Shown one piece after another: positions 15,581-27,116 of a stretch of DNA of 64,000 bases. Where the stretch lies: positions 82,032,663-82,096,662 of the forward strand of contig NC_089795.1 of NCBI RefSeq assembly GCF_040412425.1, written 5' to 3'. The notes beneath the pieces are model-generated. The model saw only the letters and a program-made list of their open reading frames with translations, did not search any database and was not told the origin of the DNA. The translations under genes and the position numbers were made by a program. Numbering within the stretch: position 1 is the stretch's first letter; the number at the start of each line of letters is the position of its first letter. Source of the stretch: Macrobrachium rosenbergii. Lineage: Eukaryota; Arthropoda; Malacostraca; Decapoda; Palaemonidae.

Positions 15581-16008
15581 TAAAATCCCGTTGAACTGAA
15601 AAGCCAATGAACGAAATAATATGAGACAGCCAGTTCGGAGCACAACTTGGTGCCCAGTAGTATACGTAGGCCTATACTGCATTACAAACCCATTACTTTC
15701 GTAATTGTACTGAAATGACAGCAGTAATTACGAATAATTTAATCACGCCAGTGGGCATAACCCCGTTACGAGTAATTAGATAAACAGGAACATGATTATC
15801 ATTAGCGGTCAGGGCTTAATGCTACGGGCATTTTCTGCTGACGTAATACCGCTGTTTATTTCCACTGTTCTTTGCCTAATAATTTTAGCTTTCGTGATAC
15901 GAACAAATCACTGATATTGCACACATATATATACATTACATATATATTTATATCTTATATATAAATGTTATGTATATATATACTGTAAATATAAATAGGT
16001 AGAACTAT

Positions 16009-16375
16009 ATAGTTGCTTCGCGGCGGCGACGGCACTATAACTTGACTTTTTCTACAGTTTTTTGGTTGCTAATTATGAATTTACCTTTAATTTTTGGCGC
16101 TCGGGTGTAATTAACCTGTAATTAACCCCTGAAGTTCATCCAACAAGGGGTTTCCATTACGCGGTCTTCACAAGACAGCGCACGGGAACGTCTGTTTCGA
16201 ACGGTTCATATCACGTCCGGCAAGTGCAATAACTTGTTAACGTATGGGTAACCAACACCCCCGGGCCAGTACTAAACACGGCGAAGGGACATTCCATTTG
16301 GCCGACAACAAACAGAACCCCGAAAAGTGTAGAAAAAACCAGTTGAAAAGGTAAAAACAGGCGCGGAGCTAATAT
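16009..16375. mobile_element. Family M TIR element, short version
   Basis: Ends are GTTGCTTCGCGGCGG and, inverted, ATTAGCTCCGCGCC. The interior has TTTTTCTACAGTTTTTTGG near the left, TTCTACACTTTTCGGGG (inverted) near the right, and CACGTCCGGCAAGTGCAATA in the middle, shared inverted with 34053-34620. Confidence 0.55.
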
Positions 16376-16385
16376 AAAGAATTAC

Positions 16386-16502
<117 letters not shown>

Positions 16503-16893
16503 CAGAGAGAATATAATGATAATGAGGACAACCTTACCTTGGATAGATTTATAAATCTTTATTCATTAAGTCATCATAATCATTACTGTAATTTGTGCTT
16601 AGTCAGTGTTACTATTTCAAGTTCCATACCTCCGCCAAGCCTTGAAATCTGATCTTTGTTACACAGAAACTAGGACTCAGCAATATTTGTTACAGTTACT
16701 TAAACATACCTACTTAGTTTTAGTTCCCAATGACAGACTGGTCTCTGAGCAGAAATTTTGCTTCAGGTACCAAATCAATATCGGGCATTGCATATCACAC
16801 TTCCGCATGAGGGTAAGATGCATGTGCATCGTTTTACCAATTACTTTTGTTACTTTTGGGTGAAAGCGTCCATTATGCAAAGACAGGAGACAA

Positions 16894-16920
16894 CATTTTG
16901 ACCTTGATAAGGTCAAAATG
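16894..16920. repeat. Perfect 12-bp hairpin
   Basis: CATTTTGACCTT, loop GAT, AAGGTCAAAATG. Confidence 0.85.
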
Positions 16921-18173
16921 CATATATAACATTTATAAACTGGTTGTCTTCTACAGTGCTTTCCAATGTCAAGAGGGTCTCCCATGTCTAGAAGAGTAAT
17001 GTTTCGTTTGAAACTTATAACAACCAACTGAAGAGGGAGCATGGCGCTCCGGGACTGTGTGTGGATTTATTGAATATATTTGCTCTCCAATTTGAGGTTT
17101 CTTTCAAGTTCCAAATTTCGATACTGATCTGTTAACGAAATGTTTAGTTAACGGTCTTTTTTCAGCTTATCAATTCCAGTTCTCCAAACCGTTAACCCTA
17201 CCTGAGGGACGACGAGACTTTTCCCAAAATATATATAAAAAAAAGAGCCGTGTAGCGTACAAAAACAAACAAAACTCTCGAGATAAAAACCTACACTATG
17301 ACAAAATTCACTTGTAAACTAACATTCACTGAAGAACTTACCTTAGTTATATTTAATGCTGAATAAATGAAAGACCAAGCCAGCAATGGAATAGCAGTCT
17401 TCAGCGATGGACAATTCATCTTCATAACAGCGTCCTGGGCACGACACTGAAATAAGTAGGGTGGTTTGAGAGCAATGCATTTATCAGTTTAAGGGTACTG
17501 GGCCAGGCAGCTACAAAATCAAATACAAAAACTAAACAAATAAATGAAACCACCTCAAGAAGAAAGAAATTTTCACAAGATTCAGAATTGAAGATGAAAG
17601 AGTAATCGCATTATTTTGGCTGACTTCGTAGTGGTACAGTTGATGTCATGTTCATAGCAAGCACGTGTTTACAAATCCAACCCAGGAAAAACAAATGTTT
17701 ATTTACTTCCCGTTTCGAATTCAAGGCTGTCAACAGAAAAACTATCAATCAAAATGGGAAAACAAGAAGTTATGAAGTGATTATGGCTATTAAAAATACG
17801 GACACGCGCGCTCTCTCGCTGCTACAACGATACACTTACGCTTCTAAACGAAAAGCTATATAAAATCACATTTCACAGAACCGATTTCGTTCAGTTGCTT
17901 GGCACTCCTCTGCTTCCAAAAATTATGTTCGTTTGTTCTGAGCGAACACCTCTGCACACTAGGCCGAATTATTTAATATGCCATTGCCACGGATCAGTGC
18001 AGCTTACAGAACGTTTGAAATTCTTAAACACATTACGAATCTAATTGTATTTTACTGTTTTTGTACCTCAGCGATTCATCTAATTCCAAATATTCCTCTT
18101 CCTCGTAAAATCGTAAAGCTGATTATTTGTGTTATACTGTATATAGTAAAAGCTCGGTTAGCTGGAATATAAA
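16921..18173. other. Anonymous DNA around the candidate exon at 17.4 kb
   Basis: No additional exon of that candidate could be found. Confidence 0.5.
17342..17446 (-). CDS. Candidate coding exon, unassigned
   Basis: A 105-bp open stretch lies between acceptor TTATTTCAG and donor AAG followed by GTAAGT, phase 0 at both ends. It reads CRAQDAVMKMNCPSLKTAIP followed by a hydrophobic segment (LLAWSFIYSALNITK). The C-x-S-L-K-T-hydrophobic pattern faintly recalls the first membrane segment of small four-pass arthropod proteins (DUF4728-like), an inference only. No partner exon was found nearby. Confidence 0.35.
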
Positions 18174-18470
18174 ATTCAGGCCAAAGGCCAAGCACTCGGA
18201 CCTGTGAGGTCATTCAGCGCTGAAGGAAAACTGGGAGTAGAAAGGTTTTAAAAGCATAACAGAAGGACAGCCTTGCAGTTGCACTATGAAACATTTATCA
18301 GGAGATGGCGGGAATTAAGACTGGAAGAAAAAGACTGTGAACGGAGGTGCAGTAAAAGGAATGAAAGGGGCTGCAGCATGGGGCCGAAGGGACGCTGCAA
18401 AGAATCTTTGGCAATGCCTACAGTGCATCGCGTAAGATGCACTGACGGCACTAAACACCCCCCAACCTTG
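18174..18470 (+). repeat. Dispersed repeat family A, near full length
   Basis: The fullest copy: TGGAATATAAAATTCAGGCC at the left, GACCTGTGAGGTCATTCAGC, and GCTGCAGCATGGGGCCGAAG, ending CACTGACGGCACTAAACACC. Confidence 0.8.
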
Positions 18471-20633
18471 GAGAAAAACTCGGTTATATTTAGGCATTTA
18501 TTTGGAGGACAGTTAACTTGAAATAATTTCCTCTCATATGCAAAGGGTCTCGCTAAGGATAAGACATAGATTAGTGAAGGAGATCAATTTTCCTTGGCGT
18601 ACTTGTGAGGGACCCTAGTCATTTATTTACCTCTGATTAAACATTTCTCTCCCTCTCTCACTCTCTCACGCTAACAATCGAGGGAAGCACAGAGACACAC
18701 CAGCCGTCGACGCACAACGAAACAAATTACTTTTAGCCCTAAAAAATGATTAACTTCTCCCGAAGTTGAATGGTCTCTTCATCACGTTTCCATCCGCTCT
18801 CATTGCACAATTTTATTTTTCGTGCAACAAAGAGCGATGCCCGAGAACATTAACCATTCCCAACGAGGAGGTGCTGCATTGTCCAAATCAGTGGTATATA
18901 TATCAATATGTCAGAAATGTTATATTTAACAAGTTATTCTATTATTCTAGGCTACAGCGCGAAAGGTATGACTGCTTTTCTCGATATGAAAAATTGCGCA
19001 TATATACATACAATCATGAAGCTACAAATGCCGTTTAATATCTAATTCACGATACTTCGGGAATATCCCCGATGGCGAATTATCACCGAAGGTGAATTTT
19101 TTAAGTGATAAATGGATCGGTACCGCCGGGTCTCGATCCCTCGACAGAGTACCATCCAACGACTCCTTTCGACGATCCATTTATAACTTAAAAATTCCCC
19201 TTCGATGATAATTCCCCATCGATGATATTCCCGAAGTAGCGTGAATTGGATATTAAACAGTTGTAGCTTCATGTTTGTATATAAATCACGGTGTGAAACT
19301 AATTTTATATACATACATATGTATATAAATATATATATTATGCATAGATACATACACACAAACATACCTACGTAACATAAATACAGTATATATGTTTATG
19401 TATATCTATTTGTGTGTGCAGTTTAATACAAAGGCACTGAATATGTGAAGTACATTATGTATCAAATGAAGATGAAATAATATACCGGCTAAGATATGTA
19501 ACAATACCGTAAATCATGGGAGATGAACCTTCGGGAATCAGCATCAAACTATAAACGGATCACCCCAAACGGATTTATATCCACTGAGATGAGGGGGTCC
19601 TGTTTCCCTCAGGCAAGCAAAGAAAAAATCGGCTGGAACTAGGGATCCGTAATGAAAAATAGAGGCTTAAGGCACATTGCTTTTGACCTCTCGTGGGAAT
19701 TATTAGTGCCAGCAGATGTTCTGAAAACTATCAGAACTTAAGTCTGAAGAAAAAGTTAACGGATATGACTACAAGGACTTTCTTTCCTACTAGTAATATT
19801 CTAGTCCCTGAGGAATACATGCAATGGCTCCTTTTTACTGTATAGTCTATCATAGCTAGTCCTTAGGCACACATAAAGGAAACATATGATTGAATAGTAT
19901 AGGGCTCACATAACATTTTACAAATTTAAATGAATGTCTGGGTAAATATTTTTACTGCAACTTCCACTGATGTAAAATGACGTAGTAAACAATCTAGTTG
20001 CAATACAGTCTTAAGCATTATATTGCAAATACAAGATATTATCATTTTTGCGAGTAAATTACTTGCAGTGACGTAAATATAAAGCAAATAAAACTTGTAT
20101 CAAGTGCTTTCTATCCATCGCACTACACACAACAACAACCTTATTTGGGAGTTACGTAGAATTCTGTCCCCTTGACCCATCACTCGTAAGTCTCACACGG
20201 TGATCCATCTATTCAAGGACCTAGCAGTAATTACTCCTAAGCACTCTTAATCTAGACCTTCATTATTCTGTGTACTAAGACACTGTAATGAATCACAGCC
20301 CTTATGCATCCTTCATTAATACTAGGATGTTCATTATAGAACCAACTCCCTATTCGTTATCAAGGCAGCTGTGGAACGTGAGAAGAATATGAATGCTGTT
20401 GAACTACCAGTTTTATCTGTTTAAATATTCTTACGCGCCCGTGCACGAAAGTATATGAGCTTCGTTAAAATCGGTTTTAATTATGACCATGGCGTTCAGG
20501 GTTCACTCTAAAAATATCGGGGACACTGTCAGAAGCTCCACGTCGAACTGTAATGAATGTAAGAAACCACAAATTCGAGGAAAAGAGTATATATTTTCAC
20601 TTGCGGTTTCGAGACATCTCAGAACAGAACATA
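18471..20633. other. Anonymous DNA apart from the TIR element at 19.0 kb
   Basis: Low-complexity TA-rich patches near 19310-19400; no coding signal. Confidence 0.5.
19001..19284. mobile_element. TIR element with tRNA-like centre
   Basis: Arms of about 110 bp are inverted (GAAGCTACAAATGCCGTTTA / GCTACAACTGTTTAATATCC when reversed, and TTCGGGAATATC on both sides). On the minus strand the centre (about 19115-19170) has a tRNA T-arm-like block GAGGGATCGAGACCCGG resembling a pol III B box, preceded by GTCGTTGGATGGTACTC. Confidence 0.65.
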
Positions 20634-20845
20634 AAATTTAAGCCGAAGGGCAAGCAATGAAAGGAATGTAAAGAGTAACAGGACGAAGACCCCCCAGTTG
20701 CACTGTGAAACAACTGTTAGAAGAGTGTGGAAAGTATGATGGGAGGAATATGAATGGAGGTACAGTAAAAGGAATGAAAGGGGTTGCAGCTAGGGGCCAA
20801 AGGAACGCTGTAAAGACCCTTAAGTATTGCCTACAGTTCACCCTG
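20634..20845 (+). repeat. Dispersed repeat family A, adjoining a hairpin
   Basis: Contains GGTTGCAGCTAGGGGCCAAA. At its right end the last 20 bases are followed by their reverse complement, forming a hairpin (20817-20866). Confidence 0.7.
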
Positions 20846-20887
20846 TCTGTAGGCAATACTTAAGGGGAATACTGATAAGGTCACGAG

Positions 20888-22060
20888 AAGTTCTATTTAA
20901 AAGAAATCTTAGTTTACTTTAAAAGTACGCTGACAAAAATAAGTTTTAAAATAATTGTCAAAAATATAATAATATTGCTAAGGGAAATAAACTCATAACC
21001 CACTAAACCCTGTTCCATTTACGCGGTTGAAAGACTTTCACGATGGCCGCAAGGATTTGCACACGCCGTCCTGATGGTAAACCACCTACTGACATTACGC
21101 ATACGTTCTTCAATTTTATTGTTTTTTTTTTTAAGCAAATGCTCAAAAATGGTTCTAAATGAATGGACACAACACTCAGGAGGATGTCGAATACTTGGTT
21201 ATTTGTAGTAATAAATACGTCATTTCAAGTAGACAAAACACAAATATTTTATGTAAAAGCACTTTCTGTAAACAATTTTTTGATACCTAATTAAAAATTC
21301 TATCAAATCAAAAAATATATTTTTTAATACAAAAAAAAAAATTGTTAGTATTAGCAAGCAAATTTAATAAAACAATGACTGGAGTGTGAAGGGTTTATTT
21401 TCATGAGCTGATCCTCTCTCCTACTAAACGCCTTGTCATCACTGCCTCCGATTTCCTGCATCATTTGATCTGCTCTGAGACTTGCCAGTTTTATTCGAAA
21501 TGCCTGAGATGGAGGCAGTAATGAAGAATGAGGCTAATTCGTTAGTTTTATGTTTCACAGACAAGACGGTACAATTCCACGAGGGTTAGTACTAACACGG
21601 CGAAACTGATTCATCTACACTGTTTCGCCGTGTTTAGTACTAGCCCCTGGGGGGTCAAATGTATTTCGCCGTGCTTACTACTAGCCCCTGGGTGATCAAA
21701 TGCCCCTTCAAACGTCCGTAAGTGCATTTCGCAAAATTGAAACTGAAAAAATCCTAAATTGTTAGAATATATTTTATTTTTGTTGTGATGAATATTAGTT
21801 TGTAAGAATTTGTATATATAGAATATTTTTTCATTTTTTATGAAGATTCGAAAGATATAAAAAAGCGAGTAGGGATGTTCGGACAGAAAACGAACATTAT
21901 CCAAGAAGACAACCATTCTCGTTCATTTAAAATGCAGACCTCACACTCCAGAGTGGATGAGGTTGAACCATACTAAAGCGTCAATAACGTGGAATCGCGA
22001 TCTCCCTACCGAGTGACCTTGGGAAGCCATATTGAAAATCCTTGTCCAGCACATAGTAAT
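20888..22060 (+). repeat. Family R repeat, copy 1 (uninterrupted)
   Basis: An AT-rich repeat of about 1.1 kb with landmarks CACTAAACCCTGTTC, GACTGGAGTGTGAAGG, GATGGAGGCAGTAATGAAGA, TAGTACTAGCCCCTGGGGGG and CATTCTCGTTCATTT. No coding capacity or recognisable termini. It serves as the reference for the interrupted copies. Confidence 0.7.
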
Positions 22061-22284
22061 ACACTGTAGAGACGAAGCACTATGGGAACTTTGTTTTCAC
22101 TCTCTTTCTCTTGTATACTTATTATAAGAAAATATGTTATTTTTTATGGGTAAATTGACCATCACTGTATAATATATTTCGAAATATTTCTATTTGAGGT
22201 TTATTGCAGTTGAATTTTGCAATCTGATCTGTATAACCTCAAAAATTTTAAAGGCAACTATAATATGATTTGAAAAACTTCATT

Positions 22285-22794
22285 TGTGAAGTCAAAGAGA
22301 CAGAACTGGGTACTGACTGATTTATCTGGGCACACATACATAGCAGCGTGCGGACGGAAGCGTGGTGCCTGACCTTCAATTGCTGTGACCTGTACACTGA
22401 GTGAGAGCAATCTGTTAACTGTGAATTGAATAGCAATAATAAGAGACATAATGTACGTACAGTGATAAAACATATATTGGTGAAAAGGCCAGGAAATTCT
22501 ACTTACAAATATATACATGAGATTCTCGTTGATAGATGTGATACATGATCCTGATTAACCCTTAGTGGACGGATTGAGCTTCAGTGTGAAGTAAAACAGG
22601 TTTGTGGAGGTGGACGGATTGATCTTCAGTGTGAAGCAGAATTACGCACCACTATTATGTTATGATTCAAAACAAAGGTGCCAATACTTCTATATGCTAT
22701 AAATTCACTAATGGCAACTTTTATACATACGGAGAGTTAGGCCAGTATCAGTAATGCTTGTGACTTCAAGGGGGAAGGTACTGCATCTATCTAG

Positions 22795-22828
<34 letters not shown>

Positions 22829-23399
22829 CACATGAGTCTTTTTGTGAATTTGCTTGTAAATATGCGAAGGGGTTCATGTTGTTTTTTGTTTTTGTCTTTT
22901 ACGATAGTATGTCGGTTGTAAATGTAATTTTACAAAGAAAATTGCAAAGAAATATAAGAAAAAGCATGTAAAAGTAAAAAAAAGTTACTGAATCTTCCTT
23001 CTCGTAAATTTACGTGAATATTTTACAACAAATATGTAAGAAAATTGTTACTGCTTTTATTTCTTATCTGTTTTGATATTGTGTGAGCAGTAATAATAAT
23101 TTTACAAAATCCAAAAAACTTATTTATTAGAAAAAACATATATAGGTTGGTAAAATTTACGATTGTCTTGTAAATGAGGCCCCACAAGGGGTTGTAAATA
23201 ATCATTTTCAAGTTCTCGTGGAAGGTAGGGAAATTTTTTTTTTATTTTTTTATTTATACAGTGTGAATGTGCGTGTCATTCTCTTTCCATTGATGTGATT
23301 TTTTTTTATTTTGCCGACCTCAAAGTTTCCCCGGTCTGGGGTGCTGCACAATGATAAATTATGCCGTCCCTTAAGGGTTAATGGGAAAGGAAGAGACTC
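22285..23399 (-). repeat. 3' LTR of the Ty3/gypsy element, split by a nested insertion
   Basis: The segment 22285-22554 matches the 5' LTR. The rest of the LTR appears to be 23382-23399, next to the purine tract, because a TTAA-flanked element occupies 22559-23377. Removing that element leaves an LTR of about 290 bp. Confidence 0.65.
22559..23377. mobile_element. piggyBac-like non-autonomous element, 819 bp
   Basis: Both ends are flanked by TTAA (22555-22558 and 23378-23381), the piggyBac target site. The termini are inverted: left CCCTTAGTGGACGG, right (reverse complement) CCCTTAAGGGACGG. There is no transposase frame. Inside are a near-perfect direct repeat of about 50 bp (GTGGACGGATTGA...CTTCAGTGTGAAG, 22566-22640), a (CTAT)n tract (22786-22828) and long T-rich DNA. 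Confidence 0.8.
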
Positions 23400-26194
23400 T
23401 CCCCCCCAAAACAATTATTATGAAATAATGATGGGAAGACCTGTTGCATGTCAATCACAGTATCTCTTTGGGAGCAGGAGCCGACCCTGAGTTCTTGATA
23501 CCTGCGGTTGTGGGGCGGCTTTGACTGCTGAATTGTCAAGTGGTTTTAACTTACGGCTAAAAAAGGCAAGCAGGCAGGGGGAACCGTCTACTAACTGCTC
23601 CAGCACTGCTCCACAGGCGACGTTGCTGGCGTTGGTGTTAAGTCTCAGGGGGGTGGTGGGGTCTTGATGTGTTAAGGTGGTGGCTTTGGCAAGGGCTGCC
23701 TTCGTCTGTTCAAATGCCATTTGCTGCGAGGCTTCATAGAAAGTCAGTGATTTCGGCTTCCCTTCAGTACTCCGGTTAGGGGATATATGGTGCCGGCGAT
23801 GCCGGGCACAAAACGTCTGTAGTAGTTGACCATGCCGAGGAACTCCTGCAGGGACTTGATGGTTTTTGGTGCTGGAAACTCCTTCACTGCATTCACCTTG
23901 GAGGCTAGAGAGACCTCGTGTCCCAGGAAGTCTACCTTCTCCACTCCGAAGGTACATTTGTCGAATCTGACAACCAAACCGTTCTCCTGAAGGGGTTTCA
24001 GCATGGCCTGGACGTGACCCAGGTGCTCCTCCGGGGACCTGGAGACGATCAGGATGTCGTCCACGTAGCAGACACAGAAAGGTAGGTCCCCCAAAATGCT
24101 GTCCATAAGGCATTGGAATGTGGCCCCACCGTTCCTGAGGCTGAAGCTGGAGTAGGAGAAGTTATATGTCACGAACGGCGTGATGATGGCTGTCTTCAGA
24201 ACGTTGTCGGGATGTACTGGTACCTGAAAATAGGACTTGAGCAAATCCATTTTTGTGAATACCTTGGCCCCGTGCAGGGCACCTGTTAGGTCCTGCATGT
24301 TTGGCAGGGGATAGTGGTCTGGTGTTGTCATTAGGTTCAGCCGACGATAGTCCCCACAGGGCCTCCAGGAACCGTCTGGTTTCTTCACCATGTGGAGGTG
24401 GGGATGCCCATGGACTCGATGCCTTTCTGCAGATACCCACCCTTTCCATCTCAGCAAACACTCGTTTAGCATCTTGGAGTTTCTTGGGTAGCATCTTGGA
24501 GTTTCTTGGGTGACAGGCGGCAGAACTTGGCATGTGTCGGCGGGCCTGTGGTGGTGATGTTGTGATGGATGCTGTGCTTGGTCTAGGTACATGGCACCTG
24601 ACGCAGTTCTGGCTTGAAGACATCTGGGAATTCGTGGAGGAAGGAGTTGTATTTGTTCAATGAGATGGAGCATACGGCGGGCATTCCCAGACTGGTGGAG
24701 AGCAGTCGAGAGCAGCAGGTTCCGGTATCCAGTGGGCATTTTCAGCCGACGTCTACTAGCAGTCCGTGATGTGCGAGGAAATCGGCGCCCAGCAAAGGAA
24801 ACTTGACATCCATGATGACAAAGGGCCATTCATATTTATGGCCCAGGATGGATATTTTGCGGGTCCAAGTTCCGTTAGCAGCAGATGGGGCTTCCATTTG
24901 CACCCACTAGTGCAGCTGCGGCACCAGACGTGCGGTAACGGTCCTCCCTCGATGGCAGAAATACCAACTGCATTGCCCCGGTGTCTACCAGCATCTGTCG
25001 TCTTGATATGGCGTCACGGATGAAGAATCCTACTGGCTGGGGTTCCTTAAGGTTTGCAGCCACTGCTGTTATGGGTGGCCACCTTTATAGTTTTTTTTAT
25101 GGAAGAACAGGGGGCTCTGCAATTTCTGGCGTTACTTCCGAACCTCCGACAGAAGTAACACAAGGCTGGATTTGCCCTCGTCTTCTGATGCTGCGGCAGC
25201 GCCTTCTTCCTGTATACCACGTTCATGTCGCCCACTTCAGCTTCTTCTGCTACCAGGCACGTTTGGAGGCCTTGGAGGCCTCATGGAGTTTGTGTGCAAC
25301 GTTCACCAATTCGTCCATAGAGGGCGTCTGCATCCATGATTTGTACCCTCCCTTCCTGCGGAAGGAGTCGCAGAAATATTTCCCACGACAAGCTGATCTC
25401 CCTCCTCTGTCCATCTGAGTCGACGCCCGGCAGCACCAGGAGACCTCATAGTTCGCCCCAGGCATCCCTGGGTGATACATCCCCAAGGGGGTGGGTCATC
25501 GGGTCGAGGGCGCGTTGGGCTCTCTCTGCGACGGGCATGGAGTATGTGTCGATGAGTTTTTTTCGCAGGTCTCTGTACTTGACTTTGCCCAGCTGCGAGT
25601 CCAACCACGGGGTGATTTTTTTCAAGACCTCCTCTGGCAGCGTTGTCATGGTGACATCCGCTTTGGTCTCCTCGTCTGTGATTTTTGCTGCCCGAAAATG
25701 GATTTCTGCATGCAGGAACCAGGATGCGGTATTTTGCCACAAGAACAGTGGGAGTTTTATTGCCTGGCTTATTGCTGCCTTCGAAGGTGAGAGGGGGATG
25801 CAGATCTGTGTGTCCTTGGAACGACTTTCTACCTCAGTGTCTGTCATTTTGCCTCACACCAAAATGCGAAATAAGCGCATTATTTAGTCTGTTAATGGTG
25901 TTTGGGGCTCGTCAGAAGTCAAAACTATACGCCGTGTGATTCTGTTAATGACTTCTGAATACGGTCGATGTGAATCGTAAATGGCAGGGCCAAACCGTTT
26001 GAGAACACCAGAATGTACCTGAAGGAGGTACGCCGTAATTAGTCCATTAGTGGCGGGGGTGTTCTCCAAGGAAGGAGGTATCAGAGGCCTAGACTTTTCA
26101 CTGTATGGTTCCGTTAAGGGCTCTCTGAAGGTAAAGCGGCGGTAATAAGTCCGTTAATGGCAAAGCCAAAACTGTTGCTCCTTGGGTCACCAGT
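23400..26194 (-). mobile_element. Ty3/gypsy retrotransposon internal region (gag, protease, reverse transcriptase, RNase H), broken
   Basis: Read on the minus strand, the order is: a gag-like frame (25847-25446), a zinc-knuckle-like CYFCRRFGSNARNC near 25160-25104 in which the usual His is absent, an aspartic-protease LVDTGA near 24990, reverse transcriptase with KKPDGSWRPCGDYRRLN and CYVDDILI (YVDD at 24056-24067), and RNase H with FFSRKLKP near 23550. The frame changes at least near 25450, 24410 and 23745. A purine run (minus-strand GGGGGGGAGAG, 23401-23411) follows RNase H directly, with no room for an integrase. The minus-strand TGGTGACCC (26184-26192) beside the right LTR is a plausible primer-binding site. 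The element is not autonomous. Confidence 0.9.
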
Positions 26195-26440
26195 TGTGAG
26201 GTCAAAGAGACAGAACTGGGTACTAACTGATTTATTTATCTGGACAAGGTATAGGCCTACATAGCAGCGTGCGGATGGAAACGTGGTGCCCAACCTTCGT
26301 TTGTCGCGACCCATACGCTGAGCGAGACCAATTTGTGTTTGTTAACAGTCAATCACATAGCAATAATAAGACATAATGTACATACAGTGGTAAAACATAT
26401 ATTGGCGAAAAGGCCAGGAACTTCTACATACAAAATTATT
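26195..26440 (-). repeat. 5' LTR of the Ty3/gypsy element
   Basis: It begins TGTGAGGTCAAAGAGACAG next to the primer-binding site and is recognisably the same as 22285-22530 over about 230 bp, with small indels. The outer boundary is unclear: similarity fades near 26430, so this LTR may be truncated. Confidence 0.75.
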
Positions 26441-27116
26441 CTCGCTGTGTTTGTAAAGTCCCCGCTCAACGGGTTTTCTCTGAAGAACCTCCCGTTTTCT
26501 ACGGTGCCTTTCCTCTGACCCTAGGTCGCAATACCTAGCTATATTTTTACTATGTAATTATGCATTTATTACCTACTCATTTGTGCCCTTATGTGTTGTG
26601 TATGTGTCGGAGCATTTTGTGTCTAATCTATTAATTTTATTTTGTCACGTTACCTGTACGTACCTGTCCTGTTTTGCATATAGAATAATTGACCTCAGGT
26701 CACCTGTATGTCTTTGTACTGACGTCCGCACGCCGCTTTATAAGCAGGCTGCTTCCTCAATAAACCATTAGGACCGGACAAGGAATATGGCTTAGATCAT
26801 CACAAGCTAGCATACTAGCTACCTGTGCCTACTACTCAAGTTCTTCTTTTGCCCCATTTGTTGGCCTCTCCCACTAGCCAACACTCACTGCTATCATACT
26901 TTTATCCTCATCTGGTGGGTACCTTCGGGTTCAAAGAGGTTGCAACCTTGCCTGATAAATCTTGTCACTTAAAAATCACCCCCCCCCCAAATCACTTTCA
27001 TGCATCATAATAAAGTTTTCATCTAACCTACCCATCTCACAGACTCATCATCAACATAGAGTTACAGGCTGCTCTCAGAGCAAGAGCCCGTGCTGGCACA
27101 AGAAATGTTGATTTAT
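26441..27116. other. Anonymous repeat-like DNA
   Basis: Has CTTTATAAGCAGGCTGC and AATAAA (26758-26763), a layout seen in LTRs, but no partner was found. TACAGGCTGCTCTCAGAGCA (27062-27081) recurs near 35278. Confidence 0.4.

Noticed and set aside
19115..19170. Functional tRNA gene
   Set aside because: Only a B-box-like block is seen; no acceptor stem or anticodon arm can be assigned, and it lies in a TIR element.
22786..22828. Regularly spaced short repeats as a CRISPR array
   Set aside because: It is a plain (CTAT)n tetranucleotide without spacers, in a eukaryotic genome.
23451..24113. 220-codon minus-strand frame in the gypsy element
   Set aside because: Its first two thirds are an out-of-frame shadow of the reverse transcriptase; only the end (RNase H) is meaningful and is covered by the element entry.
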